A stretch of DNA of 64,000 bases from Vicia villosa (lineage: Eukaryota; Streptophyta; Magnoliopsida; Fabales; Fabaceae), in NCBI RefSeq assembly GCF_029867415.1, contig NW_026705177.1, positions 372,001 to 436,000 of the forward strand, written 5' to 3'. The notes beneath the pieces are model-generated. The model saw only the letters and a program-made list of their open reading frames with translations, was not told where the DNA came from and did no database searches. Position numbers and translations under genes: made by a program. Positions 34,744 through 50,355 of this stretch are shown in pieces; the first letter of the stretch is position 1; each line of letters opens with the position of its first letter.

Positions 34744-37700
34744 TGTTGGATATATGACTCCACACACAAGAGGGGTGGATTGTGTAACACCCCTTTTCTA
34801 ACCCCAAATTATAATAAATATTCAGAGAGTAAAGCATGCATAAAATAAAAAGGGCGTCACATGTTATTTTCATCGCAATAAAAACCTAGATCAAACATGC
34901 ACCTAATCATATAGTAACACAATTTGATACCTCATGCTTTCATAAATAATGCATATCGCACGCGGAAGAATTATAACTCAAAACATTTCAATGAATATAT
35001 CCTATATTATATTCATCTACCAATTCAAAATAACATAATCTCTATGCTATATGAAATCCAAGATCTAGGCTACATAGCCTTTAACAACATATCCAAATAT
35101 CAAATTAAATACACACAAGATCACAATATTCAAATAGCCAAAACATGAGTTCAAATAAACCCTCCCAAGTGTTATATGACCAGAACATTTGACTCTCTAC
35201 CTAATCAAAGACAAAACCAAAGCTCCTCGGCTATATCCTCGGACAAGCTACTACTCGTCGGAACCCGCACGATGTCACGATGAACATCATTCAAACAAAA
35301 GGGTGAGAATTCAAATTATTATAGATAAACATAATAATGGGAAATGCAAAACAGAACAAGAATACATTTCACAAATTCATCACTCTTCTCGAAACATGCA
35401 TTCATATACTATATATCAAGATTAACATGCTTATCTCAATCGACAAGGTTCCATTATTCAAGTAACCATAGCCAATTACCAAAACCAACCATTATAATTC
35501 AATAATGAAATACACTCAAGTATGCAACATCAATTCACAACAATCCACATATATGCATATCCACTAATAATTATTCCACACAATCATATCACATAATCAC
35601 ACACAACACAATTCACACCGACACGTGCGACTCAAGTGTGACTCTATGCGATATGCATGTGGATCCCTCTGTTATCATTTTCGGCAAGCCGATTGTCATT
35701 CTTTACAGACTAGATAACCACCTCAAAGCCCCATACTCGTTAAGCTTTCAAACCCCGTCCGGCGTTAGGTTTGCGACAAGCAAATAATCTTCGCGAAATT
35801 ACCCGACATTGCCACTTTCAAAGATTCATGCTTGTGTAAGTGTGCAACAAAACAACACTCATGCATTTAAGATGATCTCTACCTCTTAAACTACACAATC
35901 ACATCTTTTCAACGTTGCAACACATATACACAACATGATTTCAAACCAATTCTCAAGCATCAATTAACACACTGCACATAGCAATTCAATCACATATATC
36001 ATGGTTATCAAATCACATAATACATCCATGGATATTAGCCACAATTTATCCATCCATAACACACATTTTCATAATTACATGTCATCCACATATTAACATC
36101 ATAATTAATTCAATAAGTGCAAACCAATCCTATTATATCGCATAGAATATCAAATTAGCTTTCCAACGCTTCAAACGGCGCATAAAAAGGAGTTACGGAT
36201 AAAAAAAAATGACATATAGAAGTTTCAAAAATTTTCACACAACAAAGTTCGTTCAGCGGCCTCCCAGCGCGCTAGCTACAACTAAAAACAAAAACGTTCC
36301 ACTTTCGCAGTCTCGCTTAGCGGACCAAGTTCGCTTAGCGGACTCGCGATTTTCTGAATTTTCTCCCAGACTTCGCTAGCGGCCTTAGCTCGCTAAGTGG
36401 ACACGCGAAAATGCAAAAAAATTATAGAGAACTTAGTTCTGCGAAATGGCACTTCCACACCTCAAAACCACTTTCATACAATGAGAAATAGCATTTACAA
36501 CCAGTATTTATCATGTATTACCAACAATCTATACTAAAAACATGTTTAATAGCACAAATCTCATAAATCTAGCATAAACCCTAACGTTTCCAAATCATGA
36601 AATTGAAAGATTAAGAGATTATACACCAAACAAACACACAACATTACCCAATTATATAAACCTATATTAATTTGGATTCTAACCCTTACCTATAATCAAT
36701 CTCCTCCTCTCTTCAAGAATCTCACAATCTTCTTCTCTTCTCTCTTATACTCCTCTTTCTCTTTTTCCCAAAGTGAAAGTTATGACACTAACCTAACCCC
36801 TCTTACTATCTTTCTCAACTTAATTGGGCTTAACCCACATTTTTACCACTTAGGCCCTATAACATATTGTCTCATAATATTTACTAATATTCCAATTAAT
36901 CCAATTAGCGCAAACTCAATTAGATAATATCATACCAAATAATTAAATAACATGAACAATTAGTAAAAACATCAAATAACACTAATTAAATAAAATAGCT
37001 AATAAAATCGGGATGTTACAGATTGTGCTTTCAGAAAATGGTAGTTTGAACAACTATTAGGATCATTTTTTAGAGTTTAAATTTATTTCAAAAATATTTT
37101 AGAAATTAACAGCGGAAATTAAGAATAAAATACGAAAATAAAGAGTTAAGGGATATAGAGATAACACCAGGAATTAAGAGGTTCAGTAAAAAAGAAAATA
37201 CTTAATCCTCTCCCCAAGATTTGTTCTTAAGAGTATCTAGTAAATCTTAAGAGTTTTTAGTAGGTTGAACTCTCTAACCCCTTTATACAAGGAAAGTGAA
37301 GTTTCAGGCTAACTTCAACGTAAACATCGAACAAAGGAGATAAGCGGTCATGCTTTCTTCCAAACGACAGATTGAAGCGGTTAGTCTTCTTTCCAAACAA
37401 CAACTTAAAGCGGTTAGTCGCCAAGCTAAACCAAAATTTTACATGGGCTTATCTCAAACCAAGGTGAGCTTTTAAAGCGGGTTAAACTCAGGAACAAAAC
37501 TGTGGCATTGACAGGCTGACCACGAATCTATGAGATTTTATACTGGGTTTATCTCAAACCTTAATATGCTTTTAACTGAGTTGAGCTTATGAATCAAATC
37601 AAGGTTTTTACCAAGATAACCACGAACTAATGTGAGATTTTATACCGAGCTGATCTCGAATCAATGAAAGCTTTTGAACAAGTTGAGTTTTCGAACTAAG

Positions 37701-38740
37701 GACTTCAAACCTAAATTCCCAATACTAAAGCTTTTAAATAGATTTAGCTTTGAAAAAAAATCCCTTATGGATTATTCTACCAAGGTAAAAATTATTCCTT
37801 AGAAAATTTACAATACTACTCTTTCAAAATTATAAGATTCCCCACTAAACAAAAAGACCTTTCTCGCAAGAGTTATGCCTAAATTTAAATGAGAGAAAGT
37901 GAAGAAATATATTTTTAGAGAGAGGATGAGGATCAAGATATGAAAACTCATGATTCTGGATGTGTAAATAGGAGGGATTGAACCTCCATTTGTAGGCTAG
38001 AGGTTGGCACATAAAAGGAAAACTTTTGTGGACAAAATTAATGAGCAAATTATTTGGCATCATGCTCCAATCGATCTGTTTGTCTAAAATTAATCGTTTA
38101 GAATATTTTAAAAGTAAGGAAAAGATATACAGTTGTTACCATTTATTAAGGCATTGTCATAAATGTTTAGGGCACATTTTTTCACTAATCCAATCGATTA
38201 TCCAGTACAAAAATTGCCCAAAACTTTTCCGATAGCTCACAGTTCAATTGGCATGACATCAAAGCATTTTATTAATATTAAAAAGTTTTAAAACTCGTTT
38301 TAATGGGATGTGCGTGTGTGTGATTATCCGTATAACTTTAGGAAAAAATATTGTGTTTTACAACCCTTAGATCACTTAGAAGCAACTTGGCGAGCTTCCA
38401 CACTTCCTTTCTTTCATGCTTTAAAGCTTTAATACGTGTCAAATAATTCAGTCATATAGACACTTGCTTTATTTCCTATTATAGATGAGGCTTGATATTT
38501 ATTCTAGAGGAGTGCCATCATTAGAGGATATTTGCAGTGATCATTAAATTGTAGCTTCGTCTGCTTGCATCTTTAACCGCTTGTTATGCTTGCATTTTAT
38601 TTAGTTGTTATCATCAAATACTAGTTGTCATCATCAAAATCATATTCATATTCAAGAGATATTCCTTGATCACTAACCTGCAAAACATGGTTCCATAAAG
38701 TATAACCACTCTAATATGTTACTGTTGTTTTCTTGTCTGT
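34744..38740 (-). mobile_element. SIRE-like copia LTR, minus orientation, interrupted
   Basis: The left edge TGTTGGATAT... follows a CTTTGATG primer-site-like sequence, resembling the edge of the intact element. The inner sequence near 37085-37140 is the inverted counterpart of 40075-40145 (words CTTTATTTTC and ATTTCCGC). A block of degenerate repeats with TTATCTCAAACC and GAGCTTTTAA words spans 37400-37720. The LTR is split by a gypsy-type solo LTR at 34783-37020. The right end near 38740 is approximate. Confidence 0.6.
34783..37020 (+). mobile_element. Solo LTR of a Ty3-gypsy-type element, nested
   Basis: Starts TGTAACACCCC and ends GGGATGTTACA, flanked by a perfect 5-bp duplication GATTG (34778-34782 and 37021-37025). 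At 2238 bp without coding sequence it is a solo LTR, formed by recombination between two LTRs. The termini are those of plant chromovirus-type gypsy LTRs, by recognition only. The middle (36240-36420) holds repeated CGCTTAGCGGAC words. It inserted into an older copia LTR. Confidence 0.88.
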
Positions 38741-38809
38741 CAATCTCCTTGAGAAATGCATTGTCACCACCTAAAAGAGGGGGATGGGGAATTATTTTCT
38801 TGCAGGTAT

Positions 38810-39612
38810 AATGATTGCATTAATTTGTTGACCTAATTGGTTTTGAAGATAACAACACTATGAAGTGAAGTCTTCATTTGATGTGATGATCAAGTTGTCT
38901 TGCTTGGAGATCAAGATATTAAAGTCTATCTCTAAAGGACAACACCTAATGTCAATGGGTGTTGGGTGGAATCTATGATGATCTCAATCAAGCAATCTCT
39001 TTAATGATGATATCTATTAATAATCTTTATCAAGCTTCATAAAATAGAACTAAAGTTAAATCATAGATGAAGTGCTAAATCATAGATGTATCAAGCAAGA
39101 GATCCTGAATCTTCAGAGTTGTGAAAGAGAGAAAGTTTGAAAGCTCGTCTGTCCGTGTTGAGTGATATCCATTTGTAAAATATAAGATTAAATCTTGATT
39201 TACTAATGCAAATCATAAATACCCTTTCGAATGATTAGAAATCCTCTCAGACTTTGTTAAAATTACCCGAAAACCTTTTTGTGTCTAACTAATGGATTAA
39301 AGACTTACTATAATCAATTAAGAGGGTTTTTACATGGCATAATCAATTAGCCCATTAGTGTTAATCAATTTTCACTATTGTACCACTCATAATAGATCAA
39401 AGGAAGCCATAATGGATTAGTGATGGCGCAATTTAAAAACCTTTCGTATTTGAACTACATAAATCGATTATGTGATATGCATGATAGATTGTAAGCATAA
39501 AAAGCCCATGAATTCTTTCCATTTTGAGCCAAACTTTGTCATATAAATAATGAACTCATTTTCCATTCCATTCACACCAAAAAGTGAAATTTGAATACTA
39601 TTTCTCACACTC

Positions 39613-39710
<98 letters not shown>

Positions 39711-40150
39711 TTCTTATTTACTTTTGCCTTAGTGCTTTGAGAGTGAAACTTACCTGTAAAGCATTAGGTTCGGGTGTTGGGGCATTTTTTAAATTTATAT
39801 AGTGAGATAATGTTGTTTGGTTCTAAGCTAAACCAATGGAAAATATTATTGTTTGGTTTGTGGGGTTATCAGTTAAAATCTCCGTTTGGTCTGTGAACTC
39901 CACCTATTATAAAAGCTTTAGTTTGGTTTGCGAGATTTTTTTTTGTTAAAATCCTCGTTTGGTTTGTGAGTTGTGTCATGTATAAAAACTCTCATTTGGT
40001 TCAAGATTAGCCTTGTACAAAATCTCGTGTTTCGTTTATAGGACAAGTGGTTAGGTCGAATCTCTATAAATCTCTGGTGCATTATTCTTCTCCCTGATCT
40101 CTCTTTATTTTCATTGTTTGTTTATTTCCGCCGTGTTCAAATTTATTTTC
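38810..40150 (+). mobile_element. SIRE-like copia LTR, plus orientation
   Basis: The left part, AATTGGTTTTGAAGATAACAA near 38839, parallels the inverse of the intact element's LTR end. The right part (40075-40145, GGTGCATTATTC...CTTTATTTTC...ATTTCCGCC) is the inverted counterpart of 37085-37140. The segment 39830-40050 has repeated GTTTGGTTTGTGAG words, like the inverse of the 37400-37720 repeats. A (CT)n array sits inside. Boundaries are approximate. Confidence 0.55.
39616..39708. repeat. (CT)n microsatellite inside the LTR
   Basis: Uninterrupted CT repeat of about 93 bp. The associated open frame of alternating Leu-Ser is an artefact. Confidence 0.97.
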
Positions 40151-42921
<2,771 letters not shown>

Positions 42922-43295
42922 CGTGCTTCCTTCTGAAAACGTGTTTGACTCTCTTTCCTTCAAATTCATAATCCCCTTTTTGTAAATTCTTCTCTATTTA
43001 GGGTTCTTCTCCTTTCTTTCAATCTTTGTACAATAATAATTTCTATATATATAATTAAAAAAACAAATATTCAATTCTTCAACCAATCTTTTTTTTCTTC
43101 TGTACAAAATACTTTTTCTCTGGTTCAAATTCTGAGCCACCATAACTGTAGATTGCACCTTAAAATAAAAAAATCTAATTATTCTGTTATTCTTTTATCT
43201 CTCTCTATTAGATTTATAAAAATTGAAGAAAAAAAATAGAAAACCCTAATTCCTAAATTCAAAAGGATTCAAAAGGAAGAAGAAGGTTTTGTTTC

Positions 43296-46200
43296 ATGGC
43301 GGTTTCAACTATATCTCTCTACGCGAGTCCACCGAGTAGTGTATGTTCCGCGCCGCATCAGATTAGTCCTCACGCTTCCTATGATTTCGATTTCGGATCT
43401 AGATCTTCGTCTCCGGCTTCGACGGCCACGGCGTCGACGTCGGCGAGGCCTATGATTGGTGGATTGTCGTGTTTGTTTTCGTCTTCGGTGGCGGTGAAGC
43501 ATGTTCCGTTGACGAGCTTTTCCGGTGGAGATGAAGATGAATTGAAGGAGCTTGGTAGTTCGTTTTCGTATTCGTATTCGCCGAGTAAGTTTGCTGGATC
43601 TTGGAAGAGGGATAGGGATCATCAGATTCAGAGTCCGGTTTCGGTTTTTCAGTGTCCGGTTTCGTGTAGTAGTAGTATGGGGACGGTTCGTGGTGCGTCG
43701 AGGAGTAGTGCTGGTGGGTTGTTTGAAGGGTTTGTGAGGAGTGCTTTGGGTTCTTCTTGTTTGGATTATGAAACTACTGGTGTTAGGCTTCGTGGTGGTG
43801 GTGGTGGTGAGTTTGATGGAGGTGGTTCTTCTGGGGTTGTTGATGAGTTGACTTTCAATTTGGAGGATACTTTTGTGGAAGGTTGCTTTGGATTTGAGTT
43901 TGAGCCTTATGCTAAGAAGTTGTTGATGAGTGCTCAATTGAGGCACAAGATCTTTTGTGAAGAGTTTGTTATTAAGGCGTTTTGTGAAGCTGAGAAAGCA
44001 CACAGAGGACAGGTTTGTTGAATTTTATGTATGATTGGATTTGGGATGCATGATTTTTGGTTTGTTTGAATGATGTTGATGAATTGTTTGTTTGTAGATG
44101 CGAGCTAGTGGTGATCCGTATTTGCAGCATTGTTTGGAAACTGCCGTGTTGTTGGCTTTGATCGGTGCAAATTCCACTGTAGTTGCTGCAGGGCTTTTGC
44201 ATGATACACTTGATGATGCTTTTCTTACTTATGATTATATATTTGGGATGTTTGGAGCTGGAGTTGCTGATTTAGTTGAAGGGGTGAGGGATTTGTTTGG
44301 TGTTAATCTATAATTGGTTGTTATTTATGATTAAGATAATGGAGTTTGATGTTTTAGATTTGCATGTTTTTAGGTGATCTTTGAATCAGGCTTTACAATT
44401 GAATTTGTCCCTGAATTTTCTGATTTAGATCTAGTGTTAATGACTTGTTGTCTTCCATCAAATGTTGGGTGTACACTTTACATATCTTATTGGCTTTGTT
44501 CCTCTTTGAGTGATTTCTCGAAGCTGTCATGTTTTTGTTGTCTTGTTTCGTCTCTATGTTGACTGTTGATCCGTTTTCTCCTTCTTGATGTTTTAGTGAT
44601 CGTTATTGTTTGAAAGTAACAATAATTTATCTATTTGGTTTGTGCAGTAAGCTTTGTTTGCGTAGCTTTTTGTTATAGTTTAGATGCTTTCATCTGTTGT
44701 GTGTTGGTTACGTCCTGCACTTAGATTTTTCTATTCAATTTTTGTACTGCTAGCCGGTGGCATTTTTGTTGGAATGTATAATTTATGATGCCAATTTATG
44801 TCTTCACTTATGCTTATTGATCTTTCTATAGTTTTTTCTTCAAGAATCTAACTGATTGTTACGGCATTTTAGGTTTCTAAACTAAGTCATTTAAGCAAGC
44901 TGGCTAGAGACAACAACACAGCTAGTAAGTCTGTTGAAGCAGATCGCCTGCATACAATGTTCCTTGCCATGGCAGATGCAAGAGCTGTCCTCATTAAATT
45001 GGCGGACCGATTACATAATATGATGACACTAGATGCCTTGCCGGTTGCCAAGCAGCAGAGGTTTGCAAAGGAGACTTTGGAGATTTTTGCACCTTTGGCC
45101 AATCGCTTGGGAATAGCTAATTGGAAGGAACAGTTGGAAAATTTATGTTTTAAGCATCTCAACCCTGTGCAGCACATGGAGCTTTCGTCAAAACTTGTGG
45201 AATCGTATGATGATGCAATGATTGCTTCTGCCATAGAAAGATTAGAGAAAGCACTCAAAGATGAAGGCATTTCTTATCATGTCATTTCTGGGCGGCACAA
45301 GAGCTTGTATAGCATTTACTGCAAAATGTTAAAGTAAGTTTTACCTTTCTTTCTTTTATTTGACTGCCCCCTTATATAATATATTGCATGTTATATTTAC
45401 GTGAATGAGACTATTTTGAATTCGAAACTACTGATATAAATTGTATAGCATCTTCAACATGGTGCATTGTACTTTTTGCGCGCTTCAAATTCTCAATTAT
45501 TCATTTGTCTACAAATTTGCAGGAAGAAATTAACCATAGATGATATCCATGACATTTATGGGCTGCGCTTGATTGTTGAGAAGGAGGAAGACTGTTACAA
45601 AGCCTTAAAAATTGTTCACCAGTTATGGTCAGAGGTTCCTGGAAAACTGAAAGATTACATACGTGGTCCCAAGTTCAATGGGTATGTTGCAGGTTAATAG
45701 CAGTAATGCACACTTGCAAGTGTCTGTTTCTATATCGTCTGACTTAGATTTTGTATTTCACAGGTATCAATCTCTGCACACTGTGGTGATGGGTGAAGGC
45801 AAGGTTCCCCTCGAAGTACAAGTTCGAACAAAAGATATGCATTCGCAAGCAGAATTTGGATTTGCTGCTCATTGGAGGTACAAGGAAGATCACTGCCAGC
45901 TTTCTTCCTATGTGCTTCAGATGGTTGAGTGGGCTCGTTGGGTTGTCACCTGGCAGTGCGAAGCAATGAGCAAAAATTCTACTTCTGTTGGATGTGTCGA
46001 TTCAATCAAGCCACCTTGCAAGTTCCCTTCTCATGCTGAGAATTGCCCATATTCTTACAAGCCTGATTGTGCGCAGGATGGGCCTGTGTTCGTTATCATG
46101 ATTGAGAATGATAAGGTATGTGCTAGATTTTGTTTAATATATAAGGCTTGTTTGGCATGAGTAGTTTTCACAATGTTTCTTGTCGACATACAAGGGTCAG

Positions 46201-46634
46201 ATGCTGATTGTGTTAAAAATGTGAAAAAGAAGACATGCATTGCATTTCATGCCAACCAAAATTTAGAATCTTGTGATGTGTTTGAAACATCTGTATTTAC
46301 CGTCATTGTCCTTCTGGCTGCGCAGATGTCTGTTCAAGAGTTTTGTGCAAACTCAACAGTACTCGATTTGTTGGAGAGAGCCGGCCGAGCAAGCTGTAGG
46401 TTGACAACATATAGGTTCCCTCTAAAGGAAGAATTGAGGCCAAGACTGAATCACAAGCCTGTAAGTGATCCAAATTGCAAGTTGAAGATGGGAGACGTGG
46501 TCGAGCTTACACCGGCCATACCTGACAGGTATCTGACTGAATATAGGGAAGAAATCCAGCGAATGTATGATCGCGGGCTAACTGTATCAAAAATGGGAAC
46601 TACTACTGCAAGCAGCATGGTTGGCACCAGTTGA
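43296..46634 (+). CDS. RSH2/RSH3: Chloroplast RelA/SpoT homologue, RSH2/RSH3 type (ppGpp synthetase/hydrolase)
   Basis: Makes and probably degrades the alarmone ppGpp in plastids. I infer six exons: 43296-44012, 44098-44283, 44873-45333, 45523-45681, 45764-46115 and 46326-46634. All introns are GT-AG, all junctions keep the frame, and the product has 727 residues, the usual RSH2/3 size. The Ser-rich N-terminus (starting [15 protein letters not shown]) fits a transit peptide and an RSH2/3 start. The HD hydrolase domain has H250 and HDTLDD at 274-279. The synthetase domain has SGRHKS (440-445), [12 protein letters not shown] near 462 and FNGYQSLH with the glycine retained. A TGS domain follows (about 605-670, [19 protein letters not shown]). 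No EF-hands, so it is not a CRSH. A long (CT)n lies upstream. Confidence 0.95.
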
Positions 46635-47640
46635 CCTTTGCTTGACTTTGATATATATTCCAACTTGTTGTTTAGTCACAGTTTATGATGTATATAGATA
46701 AAATCTGTACAGAACAAAAAAAAATGTTACTTCTATGAACTTGCTAACTTGATTCAATTGTGATTTATGTAGTTGGTCCAATGATTAAGTTCTATTTTGT
46801 GAGTCCTGCTTTTATCAAATAGTAGTTTTTATCTTTATTCACTAATATGAGTTTGTAGAACATTATGCATATCAACATTCTACTTTACAGTAGAGTCTGT
46901 ACTTGCAAAGTTGCAATCAATATCACAAAATCAATGGATCATGGATCACTAACTCGAAATAGTTAAGACTGAAGAGAGCATATTAATACAACAAACTAAG
47001 ATTTATAGTATATCCTTTTTCTTATACCTTTTTAATTTTAGGTTTATGTCTTTTATGGTTATTCTTTGCGTAGAGTGCAATACAAGACATGTTCCAAACG
47101 CACATGCATTACTGTCCCCCATTAGTTTTAAAAACTTGGTATGCATTCCTTTGAGATGTGGCCAATTACAAGTTCATTGTTTTTAAGTATTCTTTATGCT
47201 TTGGATCTTTAGAATTATTTTTATTTTTAAAGAGAAGGGTAAATAAATCTTAAAAGATGATACATGACATAATTTTAAAATTTGGCTAATCAATAGATTT
47301 TGGGACATTATTTTCAAACTAAGATTCCTTGCAAGAATAAGAAAAATCAAAACTTCTCATTAAAAATCAAACACTTGACATTTGATTTCAATAATTGAAT
47401 TTAAATAGGAGATTATATGAAGTGGTCCCACTTTCATTCAACTGATTTGATTTGCTTACCGTGGCAAATGCTTAAATTGACGAGTGTGGGTGTGGGCAAT
47501 ATGATTCCCACATCACGTCTTTCTCTTTCATTTCCTCTTCTCTTTAATTTTAAAGCAACTTTAGGAATTACATTATTAGATTGAAATTGCGTTATTTAAA
47601 AAATATAATGATTAAAGACTATCGTATTTAACATCTAAAT
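46635..47640. other. RSH 3' flank and gene-free sequence
   Basis: The first 150 or so bases are presumably the RSH 3' UTR. The rest is AT-rich with no recognisable gene. Confidence 0.5.
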
Positions 47641-48200
47641 ATTATATTAAAATATCATTTCGACGGTAGTCTTTTAATTTTTGAAATTCTCAAAAGTTCC
47701 ATTCTTAGTCTTCTGGATGAATATCCATAACTTTCTAGAATAATCATCAGTTATGAATAAAAAATATTTTGCTCCTGAATGTGATGAACACCTTACATGC
47801 TTCCAAATATCAGCATGGATGTAATCAAGGGATCCATATGTTATTTGTTGGCCTTTATTGAACTTCACTCTGCAAGATTTTCCAAGTACACATGATTCAC
47901 AAAATGTCAGCTTTTCGACTTTGTCTCCACCAAGCAGATTTTGTTTCTCCAATTCGACCATACCTCTTTCACTGACATGTCCGAATCTCATGTACCAAAT
48001 TTCTATCTTCGATAGAAGTTTCGTGGATGCAATATTTGCAGATCCACTTACAACTTCAACCTCAAGGATATATTTGCGGATCCCTTTAACGTTTCTAACC
48101 AATTCTCTTGAACCAGTAGACCTTTCATCTTCAAGCGACACAAATCAAAATCATTCACACTGTTGAACTTTTCAATCTCATACTTCGTTGATGACATCTT
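47641..48200 (-). pseudogene. Ty1-copia integrase fragment
   Basis: A 155-residue frame (47674-48141) has the zinc segment (WYMRFGHVSERGM... CESCVLGKSCRVKF) and the start of the integrase core (LDYIHADIW, then FITDDYSRKLWIF). It ends after the first catalytic Asp region, with no RT nearby. A separate lineage from the intact element. Confidence 0.88.
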
Positions 48201-48720
48201 CTCCACACTCACATCACTAATTTGTTGTGAAAACGATGTCGAAATAACAAAGCATAATCGATTTCTTTATCTGCAAGAAACCCACAAGGGTAGAAAAAGG
48301 GAAGCAAGAAGAACACGATAAATATTTATAAACTGCTATTCTTTACTTTCTCTGTGAAATAAGATTACAAGTGTTACAAAATAACAAATAATCTCTCTCA
48401 CCCTAATTAGGATTTGCATTATGCAATGATGAAAGACTAGTATGTTATTTATAAGAAACTGACACACTAAACTAATGAGCTTTTACACACAGACCCATGA
48501 CACACGCTAATTTATAAAACAAACTAACTTAAACAATTGAGTTTAACAAACAGGTCCAATTCGACATGCTAACAAATCTAGCATGCTTTGACTTCGACTA
48601 CAATATGTGAACAAACTTCGACGACATGCTAAAATCCCATTGAATTGTCGAACTAAAAAACTACCTTCCGACCTTACTAAAATTCGATCAAATATCTTAC
48701 ATTATTAATAGTAATTAATG
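48201..48720 (-). repeat. Possible LTR remnant of a copia element
   Basis: Contains repeated GCATGCTA/CGACATGCTAA and TTCGAC words and adjoins the integrase fragment. No paired LTR or target duplication was identified, so this is a weak call. Confidence 0.3.
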
Positions 48721-48976
48721 AATTATAAATTTGCATTGTTATCTCCAACACAAATTTATAAAAGATGCATAATAGATTCATATTAAAAATGCAGAAATAG
48801 GATAAAAAATGAAATAAGTTGTGCAAGAGAAAAAGGAAATGTGAGATGGATCACAAAGAAAAGAAAGATGCAAGTTCGAACAAAGAAGGATTACAATTAT
48901 TTCGTTAAATACCTACCAACTGTAAATAAATAATTGATTTGGGATTTAATGTGGAATCTAGGATTTGGAGCTTCTC

Positions 48977-49444
48977 ATATAATTGATTTTGGCTTGGTTT
49001 TGGTGGACCAAATTGTGTGATTGGCTTGGTTTTGACAATACTTCTTTTCCGGATAATTTATTTAATCGCCTTTCTCTTATGGATTTGTCTTGTAAATCCA
49101 AATTTAAGGTTGATACTAGTTGGTTATTTGGATTGGCTTTTTGTTGGGGAATTTGGAATTGTAGGAATGCTATAGTTTTTGAGGGTGTTTCCTTGAGGAA
49201 TTTTGACACTATAGGTATGGTGAAGTTTGTTGCTTGGGAATGGTTCCTTTCCTCTTATAAAGGGTTAGAGACCATTTTTTGGGGTGATTGGTTTATCAAT
49301 CCGGGTTTATGTATTAGGTGATTTTGTAAGGGGGTTGTGGGGGTGTTTTAACCTCCTTTTTTTTCTTTGTAATTGGGTTAGCACCCCTTGTGCTTTTTAA
49401 TGCCGTTTTGCTTATAAAAAAAAAAAAAATATAATTGATTTTGG
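48977..49444 (+). mobile_element. 5'-truncated LINE with target duplication and poly-A tail
   Basis: The element body is 48993-49428 and is flanked by a perfect 16-bp duplication, ATATAATTGATTTTGG (48977-48992 and 49429-49444). The body encodes a terminal piece of LINE ORF2 (FCWGIWNCRNAIVFEG, typical of the region after the zf-RVT domain), a short 3' UTR, and ends in a run of 13-14 A. The intact flanks and tail suggest a fairly recent insertion by target-primed reverse transcription. Confidence 0.93.
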
Positions 49445-49867
49445 AAGATTGAATCAATTTGAAAAAAAGAAAAGCAAACATGCTGTAAATGAGAGCAATC
49501 ATACATCTAGATGATTAATTATTGATTTTGAAAAATCAATCACAATTTTTAACAATTATTGTATTATGCAACTCTGAACATCAATTTAAATGGATGTTAT
49601 ATAATTATAAGATATACAAATACAAAAATGAGAGCTTCAAAATTGCTAAACATAACTCTTAGTTTCTCATATCATTACATAAATTCACATAATACATAAT
49701 GTAATGTGCCACATAAAAATTCACTAAAGTTAATAGAAGATCGAAAAATTCATTGTCCATGGTTTTTAGTTGATTTCTCTGGCCACGATTCTTTGCAATA
49801 TCAAATATCATGACGCAATTGATCACATCTGCAACCGTGATTTAAAACCTTGATCATATCGATTGCT
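49445..49867. other. 3' flank of the membrane-protein gene
   Basis: AT-rich, with no coding potential. The 3' UTR of the gene at 49868-50296 probably occupies part of it. Confidence 0.5.
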
Positions 49868-50296
49868 TTATCTCCATAAAAACTCTTGAACCGAGGTTTG
49901 CCAATAAAGAACAAGCAAGAGCATAACCAAAACACATGCTAATCCCCAAGAAGAGTTTCCAATTCTAAGCACCAAAGAAGGATCATGAGATGGTAACAAT
50001 GAAGTTCTTGAAGATGATGACAAAGAATAAGAGCTTGATGAAGAGGTTCTTTTGATGGCAATTATAAGTCCAAAAAGAATCATAGGCAAAACAAAACCAG
50101 AGCTAGTCCATTTTGATTCATAATATCTCCTATCACTCTTTGAGTTCACATATAAAGGAGATAATACTATAGCTGAGACTAAAGCCAATACCATAGCCAG
50201 TGATCTTTGTGAAAATCCATGGTTTGAGGAAGCATATGTTGTTGTATCCATTTTATGAAATTTGAGAGAAAAATAATTGTTTGGGTTTACTTGCAT
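49868..50296 (-). CDS. Small three-helix membrane protein of unknown function
   Basis: A single-exon frame of 142 residues; the second Met (residue 16, position 50251) gives a 127-residue protein starting MDTTTYASSN, which is likelier because the conserved-looking part begins soon after. Hydrophobic segments lie at about 32-50, 67-82 and 115-135, with a Ser-rich loop (about 84-102) between the last two. It resembles small uncharacterised plant transmembrane proteins; I know no function. A TATAAATA box lies 50 bases upstream of the first ATG, which supports expression. Its length and clean frame in a decayed TE neighbourhood also argue that it is real. Confidence 0.75.
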   Translation of the reverse strand: MQVNPNNYFSLKFHKMDTTTYASSNHGFSQRSLAMVLALVSAIVLSPLYVNSKSDRRYYESKWTSSGFVLPMILFGLIIAIKRTSSSSSYSLSSSSRTSLLPSHDPSLVLRIGNSSWGLACVLVMLLLVLYWQTSVQEFLWR

Positions 50297-50347
50297 ATGA
50301 AGAAGCCAACTTGGGTTTTTATTGTCAAAAATTTAACTTGTGGCAAG

Positions 50348-50355
50348 TATTTATA
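50348..50355 (-). promoter_or_regulatory. TATA box of the membrane-protein gene
   Basis: TATAAATA on the minus strand, 52 bases upstream of the first ATG and about 97 upstream of the preferred second ATG. Confidence 0.65.

Noticed and set aside
43305..44003. 232-codon minus-strand frame opposite RSH exon 1
   Set aside because: Shadow of the GC-richer RSH first exon; Arg/Thr-rich composition follows from antisense reading and no family is recognisable.
46173..46325. Alternative RSH exon start inside intron 5
   Set aside because: The frame is open by chance; the canonical GT-AG junction 46115/46326 restores the continuous TGS domain.
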